Position numbers and translations under genes: made by a program
Shown: piece by piece, positions 1 to 6,385 of the stretch
Layout: each line of letters starts with the position of its first letter
How positions within the stretch are numbered: position 1 is the first letter of the stretch
The notes under the pieces: model-generated
Told to the model about the DNA's origin: nothing
The model's input: the letters and a program-made list of their open reading frames with translations, nothing else
The model's database searches: none
NCBI GenBank assembly: GCA_030611945.1
Contig: JAUWOV010000066.1
Location: forward strand, 1 to 9,544
Direction of reading: 5' to 3'
Origin: a bacterium
GTDB lineage: Bacteria; JAHJDO01
Length of the DNA: 9,544 nt

Positions 1-57
1 TGATGCTTCTTTCTTTATCTCCTTAAATATTCCCGTAGATACTATTAATATTTTCCT

Positions 58-89
58 GACCCCATCCCGAAAGCTTTCGGGATGGGGTC
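58..89. repeat. Perfect 32-bp palindrome
   Basis: The half-site GACCCCATCCCGAAAG is followed immediately by its exact reverse complement, giving 16 bp arms with no spacer. As RNA it would fold into a long GC-rich hairpin on either strand. No T-tract follows on either side, so a classical intrinsic terminator is unlikely. The trinucleotide CCT flanks it on both sides (55-57 and 90-92), which could be a tiny target duplication or chance. It is much more GC-rich than its surroundings, which suggests a dispersed intergenic repeat (REP- or MITE-like). That is inference, since only one copy lies in this window. Confidence 0.8.
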
Positions 90-95
90 CCTTGT

Positions 96-119
96 ATCCT
101 CCACCTAGGGGGTAAGGAT
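96..119. repeat. Imperfect inverted repeat next to the palindrome
   Basis: ATCCT at 96-100 pairs with AGGAT at 115-119 around an inner CC-A-CCTAGG-G-GG core with one mismatch. It begins seven bases after the 32-bp palindrome, so the two hairpins may form one structured element. No known riboswitch is recognised. Together with 58-89 it accounts for most of the structure in the gene-free stretch 1-150. The remainder of that stretch is AT-rich with no supportable gene. Confidence 0.35.
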
Positions 120-154
120 GTATCTTACCATTTCCAAAAAAAACTTTTTTTCTA

Positions 155-183
155 TTGACAACTAGCCAAAAGTTTAATATTCT
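155..183 (+). promoter_or_regulatory. Sigma-70-type promoter for the DUF4870-like gene
   Basis: A perfect -35 hexamer TTGACA (155-160) is followed after 17 bp by TATTCT (178-183), which matches four of six -10 positions. Transcription would begin near 190, giving a leader of about 20 nt that carries the Shine-Dalgarno AGGAG at 201-205, seven bases before the ATG at 213. The -35 is strong and the -10 moderate. The shifted alternative TAATAT (175-180) has poor spacing. Confidence 0.6.
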
Positions 184-212
184 TATACATATAAAAAAAG
201 AGGAGATTTAAA

Positions 213-557
213 ATGGCAGAAGATAAAAGAGTAGAACAGGTAACAGTTAAGCCTGAAATAGAAACAGACAAAAAAAATATTGAAGAAGGTAAGGCGCTGG
301 CTGTTATCAGCTATTTCTGGCTGATAAGCTTAATTGTTCTTCTTGTTAAGAAAGATAATGAATTTGTTTTATTCCATGCAAGACAAGGACTAGTACTGGC
401 AATATTAGCTACTGTCTTTTCCCTAATCCCCATAATTGGATGGCTACTGAATATAGTTGTTGTTATATTTGCAGTGGTTGGTATTGTAAAAGCACTTGCT
501 GGTGAAACATGGAAGATGCCTCTTCTTGGCGATTTTGCACAGAAAATAAAATTCTGA
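213..557 (+). CDS. Small membrane protein, DUF4870/Tic20-like
   Basis: This 114-residue protein has a charged, Lys/Glu-rich cytoplasmic N-terminus (residues 1-26), then three hydrophobic segments at about 27-44, 58-76 and 78-96. The motif F-H-A-R-Q-G lies between the first and second segments, and the ending is short and basic. The FHARQ motif before the second helix is typical of the DUF4870 (Tic20-like) family of small bacterial inner-membrane proteins, whose biochemical role is unknown. The ATG start is supported by AGGAG seven bases upstream and by a good promoter. It is the only plus-strand gene here. Its stop codon is separated by one base from the stop of mnmG on the other strand. No terminator hairpin is visible after it. 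Confidence 0.8.
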   Translation: MAEDKRVEQVTVKPEIETDKKNIEEGKALAVISYFWLISLIVLLVKKDNEFVLFHARQGLVLAILATVFSLIPIIGWLLNIVVVIFAVVGIVKALAGETWKMPLLGDFAQKIKF

Positions 558-558
558 A

Positions 559-2442
559 TTATTGGACTGCTAAACTTTTATAATGACTGCAAATTGGTAT
601 AATTGGTAGGGATTTGGTTTTCTTCAGGAATACCATCAGAATCATAATTGCTGCAGGGGTTACGCCAGAAATGCGGTTCGCCTGACCCAATGATACAGGC
701 TGGAATTTTTTTAACTTTTCCTTAATCTCTTTTGATAATCCTGGAATATTTGCATAGTCTAAACCTCTGGGAATCCTTATCCTCTCAAGATCCTTAAATC
801 TCTCTATATCCTTAATCTGCCTCTGAATAAAACCAGCATATTTGACCTCTATCTCCATCTGATTTAGCACATCGTCAGGCAAGTCAATCCCGAAAGCACT
901 AATATCAACTTCAGGACGTCTGAGAAATTCCTCCAGAGAAACAGTTTTTTTAATAGAAGGAATATTGAGCTTTTCAAGCCTTTGATTTGTTTCTTTTGAA
1001 GGTCTTATTTTCTCTCTTCTTAAATATTTTAATCCCTGTTCAATTTTTTTCTGCTTCTCAGCAGTTTTATCAAAATCCTCTTTTGAAACAAGGCCTGCTT
1101 CATACCCAATTTTTCTTAATCGCAAATCTGCATTATCTTCACGAATAACAAGGCGGTGCTCAACGCGTGAAGTAAACATCCTGTATGGCTCATTCGTACC
1201 CTTTGTTACAAGATCATCAAGCAATACACCAATATAACTGGTAGAGCGATCCAATATAAGAAGATCTCTTCCTTTCATCTTTAATACAGCATTTACCCCC
1301 GCAATCAGTCCTTGTGCTGCAGCTTCTTCATATCCTGTGGTGCCATTAATCTGTCCTGCCGTATATAAATTAGAAACCAGTTTTGCCTCTAAATAAGGAT
1401 AAATTTGTGTAGGATCCAGAACATCATGCTCTATTCCATAACCCATATGCATGGGCTTTGCCTTCTCCAATCCTTTGATTGAGTGTAAAAAATCCATCTG
1501 AATATCTTCCGGCAGACTTGTAGCAATACCGTTAGGATAGAAATCAAACGTATTCAGTCCCTCAGGTTCAAGAAATATCTGATGACGTTCTTTATCTGCA
1601 AACTTTACTATTTTGTCTTCAATTGAAGGACAGTATCGCACTCCTGTGCCATGGATTATGCCTGTAAACAGAGGCGACTTACTCAGTCCGGACCGGATAA
1701 TCTCATGTGTCATTTGATTGGTATGGGTAATATAGCAGGGAACTTGTTTTCTATCTATACATCGCGTTGAAAAAGAAAACGGTATTGGTTCTTTATCTCC
1801 CTCCTGAATCTGGAGTCCTGAAAAATCAATTGTTCTTCCATCCAATCTGGGACAGGTTCCTGTTTTAAAACGAAGGAGTTTAAAGCCCAGATTTTTTAAA
1901 GAATCCGACAATTTTGTTGCTGCTTTTTCTCCCATTCTGCCGCCTGGAAAGTGTTTAAAACCTATATGAAGCAACCCGTTCAGAAATGTGCCAGGAGTAA
2001 TAATCACTGCTTTGGAGAGAATGTTCCCAGAACTGGTTTTCACTCCGATAACAGACATATTTTTTACAACTAATCCTATAACCTGTTCCTCTGTTACATC
2101 CAGATTTTCCTGCTTATTTACAATATTTCTCATATAAAACTTGTACTTTTCCCTGTCTATTTGCGCACGCGAGGAACGTACTGCAGGACCTTTTGAAGAA
2201 TTGAGTTGGCGAAACTGTATGCCTGCATAATCAGCGGCCCTTGCCATTTCACCGCCAAGAGCATCTATTTCCTTAACAAGCTGACCCTTGCCTATTCCGC
2301 CAATTGCCGGATTACAGGACATAAAACCAATATTATCTTTATTCATTGTGACAAGAAGCGTCTTAGCGCCCATTCTCGCACTTGCCAGAGCAGCCTCGCA
2401 CCCTGCATGCCCCGCACCAACAACAATCACATCATATTTCAT
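559..2442 (-). CDS. mnmG: tRNA uridine-5-carboxymethylaminomethyl(34) synthesis enzyme MnmG (GidA)
   Basis: MnmG is an FAD-dependent cytoplasmic enzyme that works with the GTPase MnmE to add a (carboxymethyl)aminomethyl group to wobble U34 of tRNAs reading split codon boxes. Its 627 residues match the usual family length. Visible features are the FAD Rossmann motif GAGHAG (9-14), the SCNPAIGGIGKGQ segment (42-54), the family signature GTGVRYCPSIEDK (265-277) and the second signature AGQINGTTGYEEAAAQG (362-378). A helical C-terminal domain follows and contains RISGVTPAA. The last 20 or so residues, after FLKK, extend beyond where homologues usually stop. The ATG at 2442 has GAGG about five bases upstream. 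It is the last gene of the rluD-xseB-ispA-mnmG series, 79 bp after the prenyl synthase. mnmE is not in the window. Confidence 0.97.
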   Translation of the reverse strand: MKYDVIVVGAGHAGCEAALASARMGAKTLLVTMNKDNIGFMSCNPAIGGIGKGQLVKEIDALGGEMARAADYAGIQFRQLNSSKGPAVRSSRAQIDREKYKFYMRNIVNKQENLDVTEEQVIGLVVKNMSVIGVKTSSGNILSKAVIITPGTFLNGLLHIGFKHFPGGRMGEKAATKLSDSLKNLGFKLLRFKTGTCPRLDGRTIDFSGLQIQEGDKEPIPFSFSTRCIDRKQVPCYITHTNQMTHEIIRSGLSKSPLFTGIIHGTGVRYCPSIEDKIVKFADKERHQIFLEPEGLNTFDFYPNGIATSLPEDIQMDFLHSIKGLEKAKPMHMGYGIEHDVLDPTQIYPYLEAKLVSNLYTAGQINGTTGYEEAAAQGLIAGVNAVLKMKGRDLLILDRSTSYIGVLLDDLVTKGTNEPYRMFTSRVEHRLVIREDNADLRLRKIGYEAGLVSKEDFDKTAEKQKKIEQGLKYLRREKIRPSKETNQRLEKLNIPSIKKTVSLEEFLRRPEVDISAFGIDLPDDVLNQMEIEVKYAGFIQRQIKDIERFKDLERIRIPRGLDYANIPGLSKEIKEKLKKFQPVSLGQANRISGVTPAAIMILMVFLKKTKSLPIIPICSHYKSLAVQ

Positions 2443-2517
2443 TTTGCCTCATTCATAATTTTCATCCAAAGATGATATTTTAATGACTTTTTTATTTAAT
2501 TTATACTTTAACCTTTA

Positions 2518-3360
2518 TTACTCTTTCCTTTTTATTATAAACTTTGCAATTTGTCTGAGAATATCGGCTCTTTTGCCAAAACCATCAAGCTTCACCAATG
2601 CTTTATTTATCAAGTCTTCAGCTCTTTTCTTAGACTCTTCTATACCCAAAAAAGCAGGATAATTAAAACCCTTCTCCCTATCCAGCTTTTCATCCAATAT
2701 GTCGTCTTTAACCTGGAATGCGATCCCTATCAACTTCCCGTATTCGTACAATGCTTCCTCTTCCCTTTTGGTTGCTCCTGACAAAACAGCTCCAATCCTA
2801 AGAGAAACAGCAATAAGAGCCCCTGTCTTATGAGTGCAGACAAATTCCAGTTCAGGTAATTCAGCCTTATCCTTATCCCATGATATATCAACTACCTGCC
2901 CGCCTATCATACCAAATGTGCCAATCGCTTTGGATATTAGATTTATTACCCTTAATGCAAGCTTACTATCCTTTACCTCTTCAGATAGTATTTCAAACGC
3001 AATAGTCAATAATGCATCTCCTGCAAGAATAGCTATGTCCTCTCCAAACTTTTTATGAGAAGTCAACCTCCCTCTTCTATACTCATCATTATCCATAGCA
3101 GGCAGATCATCGTGAACTAATGAATAATTATGTATAAGTTCTATTGCGCACGCAGCCGGCAATAGTATTCTCTCTTCTTGCAAAAATATCTCTCCAGCAG
3201 CTAGCATCAAAATGGGTCTTAGCCGTTTCCCTCCTGAAAAAACACTATATCTTACAGCCTCATGTATGATCTGAGGATATTCAGTTTCCTTCGGCATATA
3301 CTTATCAAGTTTGCTGTCTACGATCTTCTTTTTTGCAGATAGGTAACCTTTTAAGTTCAT
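2518..3360 (-). CDS. ispA: Polyprenyl synthetase, farnesyl-diphosphate-synthase type
   Basis: This enzyme condenses isopentenyl diphosphate with allylic diphosphates to make C15 (possibly C20) prenyl diphosphates for quinone, undecaprenyl and other isoprenoid pathways. The 280-residue protein shows GGKRLRP (43-49) for IPP binding and the first Asp-rich motif DDLPAMD (84-90) with the four-residue insert typical of bacterial short-chain synthases. It also has HKTG (177-180) and the second Asp-rich motif DDILD (219-223). The NYSLVHDD context before the first motif resembles E. coli IspA, which favours FPP, but chain length cannot be fixed by eye. Its ATG overlaps the xseB TGA in an ATGA junction, so the two are probably translationally coupled. 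The xseB-ispA order is common in bacteria. Confidence 0.93.
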   Translation of the reverse strand: MNLKGYLSAKKKIVDSKLDKYMPKETEYPQIIHEAVRYSVFSGGKRLRPILMLAAGEIFLQEERILLPAACAIELIHNYSLVHDDLPAMDNDEYRRGRLTSHKKFGEDIAILAGDALLTIAFEILSEEVKDSKLALRVINLISKAIGTFGMIGGQVVDISWDKDKAELPELEFVCTHKTGALIAVSLRIGAVLSGATKREEEALYEYGKLIGIAFQVKDDILDEKLDREKGFNYPAFLGIEESKKRAEDLINKALVKLDGFGKRADILRQIAKFIIKRKE

Positions 3361-3593
3361 TTTTCTTTCTCGTTCAATTCAAATGGTTCTTTGCTTGCAA
3401 CGCCATTGACATCCTTCTTAAGTATCTCCACCTTTTTTTCCACTTCTCTCAATTTGACCGAGCAAAACTTCGCCAGCTTTACGCCTTCTTCAAAGAGTTC
3501 CAGAGATTTATCTAAAGAAACACTGCCCTCTTCCATCTCCTTTACTATGTTTTCCAGCTTGCTTAGAGCCTGCTCAAATTTTAATTTTTTCAT
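3357..3593 (-). CDS. xseB: Exodeoxyribonuclease VII small subunit
   Basis: XseB is the small helical subunit of exonuclease VII, which degrades single-stranded DNA in both directions. Several copies bind each catalytic XseA. The 78-residue sequence has the standard pattern: FEQALSKLENIVKEMEEG, then SLDKSLELFEEGVKLAKFC, then a Lys/Glu-rich helical end. Length and pattern are normal for the family. The ATG at 3593 lies inside the 3' end of rluD (20-bp overlap, different frame), with purine-rich AGGAAATCAGG upstream. The stop overlaps the ispA start by 4 bp. xseA is not in this window. It is frequently unlinked, as in E. coli, so its absence is not odd. Confidence 0.93.
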   Translation of the reverse strand: MKKLKFEQALSKLENIVKEMEEGSVSLDKSLELFEEGVKLAKFCSVKLREVEKKVEILKKDVNGVASKEPFELNEKEK

Positions 3594-4536
3594 AACCTGA
3601 TTTCCTTTCCATATCTATTAACTTTTTTATATCATCCGCTAAAGGCGCTATGAACTCTACGGCCTTATTTGAAATTGGATGAGAAAAACTAATTCTGTAA
3701 GCATGCAGTGCCTGACGATCAATTAGATCATTCAGCTTAAATTCTAACACTTCAGTTTTTCCGTATGTTTTGTCGCCTACAATCGGATAACCAAGATAAG
3801 CCATATGAACCCGAATCTGATGTGTCCTTCCTGTTCTTGGATGAGCGTTAATAAGTGTATCCTGATTGTAGCGTTCAAGTACGTTGAATTTAGTAAGCGC
3901 TCTCTTTCCGCCAACATAAGAAACTGCCATTTTCGTTCTATGCGATACACATCTGCCAATCGGTCTATCAATCTCGCCTTCATCCTGCGGAATCACTCCT
4001 CTTACAACAGCTATATAAGTCTTCTCCACTTTCCTGTTCTTAAACTGCTCTGCTAAATTAGCATGAGCGCTATTGTTTTTTGCTGCAATAAGAACCCCTG
4101 ATGTGTCCTTATCCAGCCTATGAACTATACCCGGACGCATAGTCCCATTCAAATCCGACAGTGTTTTGCAATGATACAATAGAAAATTCACAACTGTGCC
4201 GGATACAACTCCCTGCGCAGGATGTACAATAATCCCCGCAGGTTTATTAATAGCTATTATATTATCATCTTCATATAATATATTCAGCGCCATATTCTCT
4301 GGTTTCAGCTTTATCTCAGCGTTATCTTGAAGCTCTGGGATAGTTATTAATATCTTATCCCCTATCTTAAGAAAATATCCCGACTTTGTTTTTCCCCCAT
4401 TTACCAAAGCATGATTGGCAATAATCAGACTCTGAACAAAAGACCTGGAAACCATATCCAGTTTATTTGCCAGAAATTTATCTAATCGCTCCCCAACATT
4501 CTGCGCATCAGTTATAAATTTATATTCCGTATCCAC
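3574..4536 (-). CDS. rluD: RluD-family ribosomal large subunit pseudouridine synthase
   Basis: This enzyme converts specific uridines in 23S rRNA to pseudouridine. An S4 RNA-binding domain (GERLDKFLA onward, about residues 15-75) precedes the catalytic domain, which holds HRLDKDTSG with the catalytic Asp near residue 142 and the later motif PRTGRTHQIRVHMAYLGYPIVGD. The exact target (RluA, RluC or RluD site) cannot be read with certainty, so the symbol is a family-level choice. The start is the unusual point: the open frame extends into tRNA-Thr, and there is no ATG before the S4 domain. The best start is GTG at 4536, three bases past the tRNA 3' end, giving 320 residues. A GTG at 4545 inside the tRNA acceptor stem is the alternative. 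No clear ribosome binding site precedes either. It overlaps xseB by 20 bp. Confidence 0.88.
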   Translation of the reverse strand: MDTEYKFITDAQNVGERLDKFLANKLDMVSRSFVQSLIIANHALVNGGKTKSGYFLKIGDKILITIPELQDNAEIKLKPENMALNILYEDDNIIAINKPAGIIVHPAQGVVSGTVVNFLLYHCKTLSDLNGTMRPGIVHRLDKDTSGVLIAAKNNSAHANLAEQFKNRKVEKTYIAVVRGVIPQDEGEIDRPIGRCVSHRTKMAVSYVGGKRALTKFNVLERYNQDTLINAHPRTGRTHQIRVHMAYLGYPIVGDKTYGKTEVLEFKLNDLIDRQALHAYRISFSHPISNKAVEFIAPLADDIKKLIDMERKSGYEKIKI

Positions 4537-4538
4537 AG

Positions 4539-4611
4539 AGCCCACGACCAGAGTTGAACCGGTGACCTCATCATTACGAGTGACGTGCTCTACCAACTGA
4601 GCTACGTGGGC
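4539..4611 (-). tRNA. tRNA-Thr(CGT)
   Basis: All four arms fold. The acceptor GCCCACG pairs with CGTGGGC, the D-stem GCTC pairs with GAGC, the anticodon stem CGTCA pairs with TGATG around the loop CTCGTAA, and the T-arm has loop TTCAACT. The anticodon CGT (plus-strand 4576-4578) reads ACG, hence threonine. The discriminator is U and CCA is not encoded, so a CCA-adding enzyme is needed. The tRNA sits 10 bp after tRNA-Phe and 2 bp before the likely rluD start, so it is almost certainly cotranscribed with both. Confidence 0.95.
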
Positions 4612-4621
4612 ATAAAAAAAG

Positions 4622-4694
<73 letters not shown>

Positions 4695-4717
4695 AACTTA
4701 ACCTTAACACACTTGCA

Positions 4718-4745
4718 ATTATACAAAATTTTATATTAATGGCAA
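4718..4745 (-). promoter_or_regulatory. Promoter for the tRNA-Phe/tRNA-Thr/rluD unit
   Basis: Read on the minus strand, TTGCCA (-35, five of six positions) is followed after 16 bp by a perfect TATAAT (-10). It lies between the stop of the TudS-like gene (4750) and tRNA-Phe (5' end 4694), with the expected start near 4711. This is the strongest promoter seen in the window, fitting a tRNA operon. It may also drive the downstream rluD-xseB-ispA-mnmG series, since no other promoter is visible before rluD. Confidence 0.75.
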
Positions 4746-4749
4746 GCTT

Positions 4750-5226
4750 CTATTTAATTGCTTTCCCAATTTTTTTTATAGAAGCTACAAAATTCTTATA
4801 ATCAATTTCAAGAAATTTCATGCTCTTCCCTGTTCTTTTTTTTATCTCTTCAATAAAAATTCCATTTTCATTAACAAGCTTTTCTCCGCGATAGACCTTG
4901 CTTATGGAACATGAAGGGGAACGCACTATGCCAATTATTATTTTATGATCTATCCCATTGAAGTCTTTCATTGTTTTTACCACGTTTTGAGCTAATCTAC
5001 TGCAATGCTCTCTGAATCCTGTTATTTTTTCATACTCATCCTTTGTCATTTTAGCCCGCTTCCCAAGAAAAGAGAATTTAGGACATGGCAGCTGCTCCAA
5101 CAAAACATCATGTTCAGACATTAATTCACCAAGAGCCTTTACTATATTCACATCAGGTTTAGAAAGTCCGTCTGCTCTAACTTCAGGATTTAATAGACAA
5201 TGTGATACAAACAGAATAGTTTTCAT
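4750..5226 (-). CDS. TudS-related (DUF523-like) putative Fe-S desulfidase
   Basis: This 158-residue cytoplasmic protein begins KTILFVSHCLLN (Cys10), has QLPCPK (Cys48), FREHC (Cys75) and a late SPSC motif (Cys106). The pattern SHCxLN ... QLPCP ... SPSC resembles TudS and its relatives. In TudS, three conserved cysteines hold a catalytic [4Fe-4S] cluster that removes sulfur from 2-thiouracil. Activity here is inferred from the motifs and the substrate is unknown. Longer in-frame starts exist, but the ATG at 5226 is preferred. It overlaps the upstream TGA as ATGA, has GGGA about eight bases upstream, and places SHCLLN at the normal N-terminus. It is the last gene of its unit and is followed by the tRNA promoter. 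Confidence 0.65.
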   Translation of the reverse strand: MKTILFVSHCLLNPEVRADGLSKPDVNIVKALGELMSEHDVLLEQLPCPKFSFLGKRAKMTKDEYEKITGFREHCSRLAQNVVKTMKDFNGIDHKIIIGIVRSPSCSISKVYRGEKLVNENGIFIEEIKKRTGKSMKFLEIDYKNFVASIKKIGKAIK

Positions 5227-5909
5227 ATGCATTTCCCGCTCAACGGACAATTTTTGCACACTGGTTTTGTTTTGCAGTAATTCTTACCTAACTCAACTAG
5301 AAGAGCGTGAAACTCCTTATAAACTTCTACATCTTCTGGAATACTGCTTTCAAAAAATTTCTTTAATGACTCATAGTCCAAGTCATCTGTTAACTGCAGC
5401 CTTTCACAGATACGTTTTGTATAAGCGTCTATTACAAAAGAAGGTTTTCCTGCAGCATAAAGAATTATTGAATCAGCGGTTTCCGGACCAATGCCATTAA
5501 GTGACAGTAATTCAGCCCTCAGAGAACAAGTTTCTTTATTGAATAGTCTCTTTAAGCTGCCGTTATATTCTTTGAAAATGTAGGCGCATATACCCTTTAG
5601 TCTTCTGGCTTTCTGCCTGTAGAAACCTGTCGGCTTTACGTAGACTTCTAACTTCCCGAGAGGAAGATTAGATATTTTACATGGATCCAGAACATGACTA
5701 CTCTTCAAATTTTTAATAGCTTTTTCTACATTTCTCCAAGCTACCTGCTGGGTAAGAATTGCACCGACAACTACTTCAAAAGGAGTCTCTGCCGGCCACC
5801 AGTGCTGCGGATCGAAATGGGAAAGAAGGAATGTGTAAAACTCATAAGGATTAAGAAGTGGTTGTCTCTTTGACAGGTTCTTCAAGTTTCTTCTCTTCAG
5901 TTTCCTCAA
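5223..5909 (-). CDS. Endonuclease III-related HhH-GPD DNA glycosylase (COG2231 type)
   Basis: This is a base-excision DNA repair protein of the endonuclease III superfamily. Numbered from the TTG at 5909 (228 residues), it has HWWPAETPFEVVVGAILTQ (36-54), a helix-hairpin-helix LNGIGPETAD (137-146), the catalytic-type Asp161 in VIDAYTKR, and a C-terminal Cys cluster (212, 218, 221, 227) for a [4Fe-4S] cluster. The position of the Nth catalytic lysine is Glu (GPET), so a lyase activity like that of Nth is unlikely and a monofunctional glycosylase is more plausible. Cys spacing is x5-x2-x5 rather than the x6-x2-x5 of Nth. The start is uncertain: only TTG codons (5909 or 5885) precede the conserved region, and both overlap the upstream coiled-coil gene. 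The lesion recognised is unknown. Confidence 0.8.
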   Translation of the reverse strand: MRKLKRRNLKNLSKRQPLLNPYEFYTFLLSHFDPQHWWPAETPFEVVVGAILTQQVAWRNVEKAIKNLKSSHVLDPCKISNLPLGKLEVYVKPTGFYRQKARRLKGICAYIFKEYNGSLKRLFNKETCSLRAELLSLNGIGPETADSIILYAAGKPSFVIDAYTKRICERLQLTDDLDYESLKKFFESSIPEDVEVYKEFHALLVELGKNYCKTKPVCKNCPLSGKCI

Positions 5910-6216
5910 CCTTAACTTCTACAGGAGCCTCCTTCTTAGACTCATCCTCTACAGGCTTGTTTTCTACTGTTTTCTCAACTTTTGCAGGAGCCTCTTTGGG
6001 AGCTTCCTTCTTCGGTTCTGCTTTTTTCTTCTTTGATTCTTCTTCTTTCTGTTCTTTTCGCAGAATTTCGCTTACTAATCTTTGCTTTCTTTTTATTCTT
6101 TTCTTCAAAAGTCTTATTTCTTTATTTCCTGCTACTTTTTCTGCTTTCTCTATTTTCTCAGCAAGCTTTTTCTTTAGTGTCTCTATCTTCTGCTTCAAAT
6201 CATCAACTATCTTCAT
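5851..6216 (-). CDS. Lys/Glu-rich coiled-coil protein of unknown function
   Basis: I do not recognise this 121-residue protein. Residues 1 to about 65 are strongly helical and charged, with heptad-like spacing (DDLKQKIETLKKKLAEKIEK), and predict a coiled coil. Residues 66-121 are a low-complexity Lys/Glu/Pro/Ala tail with repeated PKKEAP/PKEAP-like units. It has no signal peptide, no membrane segment and no Cys. The ATG at 6216 has a clear GGAG about eight bases upstream, and a plausible promoter lies 47 bp further up, so it is probably a real gene and not a compositional artefact. Its 3' end overlaps the possible starts of the COG2231-type gene, suggesting translational coupling. Confidence 0.65.
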   Translation of the reverse strand: MKIVDDLKQKIETLKKKLAEKIEKAEKVAGNKEIRLLKKRIKRKQRLVSEILRKEQKEEESKKKKAEPKKEAPKEAPAKVEKTVENKPVEDESKKEAPVEVKVEETEEKKLEEPVKETTTS

Positions 6217-6262
6217 ATGCTTACTCCTAATTGTTTTAAGTTTACTACCAGTTCGCTACATT

Positions 6263-6291
6263 ATCATATTTCTAATTAATTAAAAAGTCCA
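6263..6291 (-). promoter_or_regulatory. Putative promoter for the coiled-coil/glycosylase/TudS-like unit
   Basis: On the minus strand TGGACT (-35, four of six positions) and TATGAT (-10, five of six) are spaced by 17 bp in the 169-bp gap between the zinc-ribbon gene and the coiled-coil gene. The predicted start near 6256 gives a leader of about 40 nt with GGAG before the ATG at 6216. The region is very AT-rich, so chance matches are possible. Confidence 0.45.
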
Positions 6292-6385
6292 TTTTTCATC
6301 TAAAAATGCTCTTTTCGTCATGAATGTTTCTTGCAAGAAGCACCTGTCCCAGTAGTAATCCTTTTATAAATTTGCACCTTCTTAC

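Noticed and set aside
1-60. Minus-strand open reading (KILIVSTGIFKEIKKEAS) and a plus-strand frame open from 2 to 115
   Set aside because: The minus-strand reading has no start codon in the window and the palindrome interrupts the region. The plus-strand frame shows no recognisable protein and its last third is the palindrome. An AAGGAG on the minus strand (19-24) might serve a gene starting beyond the left edge, which cannot be judged here.
2439-2456. Five-codon leader-like frame MNEAK whose stop overlaps the mnmG ATG
   Set aside because: It contains the mnmG ribosome site and is too short to distinguish from chance.
4537-4596. In-frame N-terminal extension of the pseudouridine synthase through the tRNA-Thr gene
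   Set aside because: These codons are the tRNA itself, which folds perfectly, and the S4 domain begins well downstream. A GTG at 4536 gives a normal family N-terminus.
5858-6283. Long plus-strand Ser/Phe-rich open frames opposite the coiled-coil gene
   Set aside because: They are the complement of a Lys/Glu codon run (AAG/GAA read as CTT/TTC) and have no start signals or family pattern.
6286-6322. 13-codon frame MTKRAFLDEKWTF on the minus strand in the 6217-6385 gap
   Set aside because: No ribosome binding site, too short, and it overlaps the likely -35 element of the next unit.
6328-6339. 12-bp palindrome TTCTTGCAAGAA upstream of the coiled-coil gene
   Set aside because: It could be an operator or a terminator remnant, but it is short, has no T-tract and no recognised regulator site, and lies in AT-rich DNA where chance palindromes are common.
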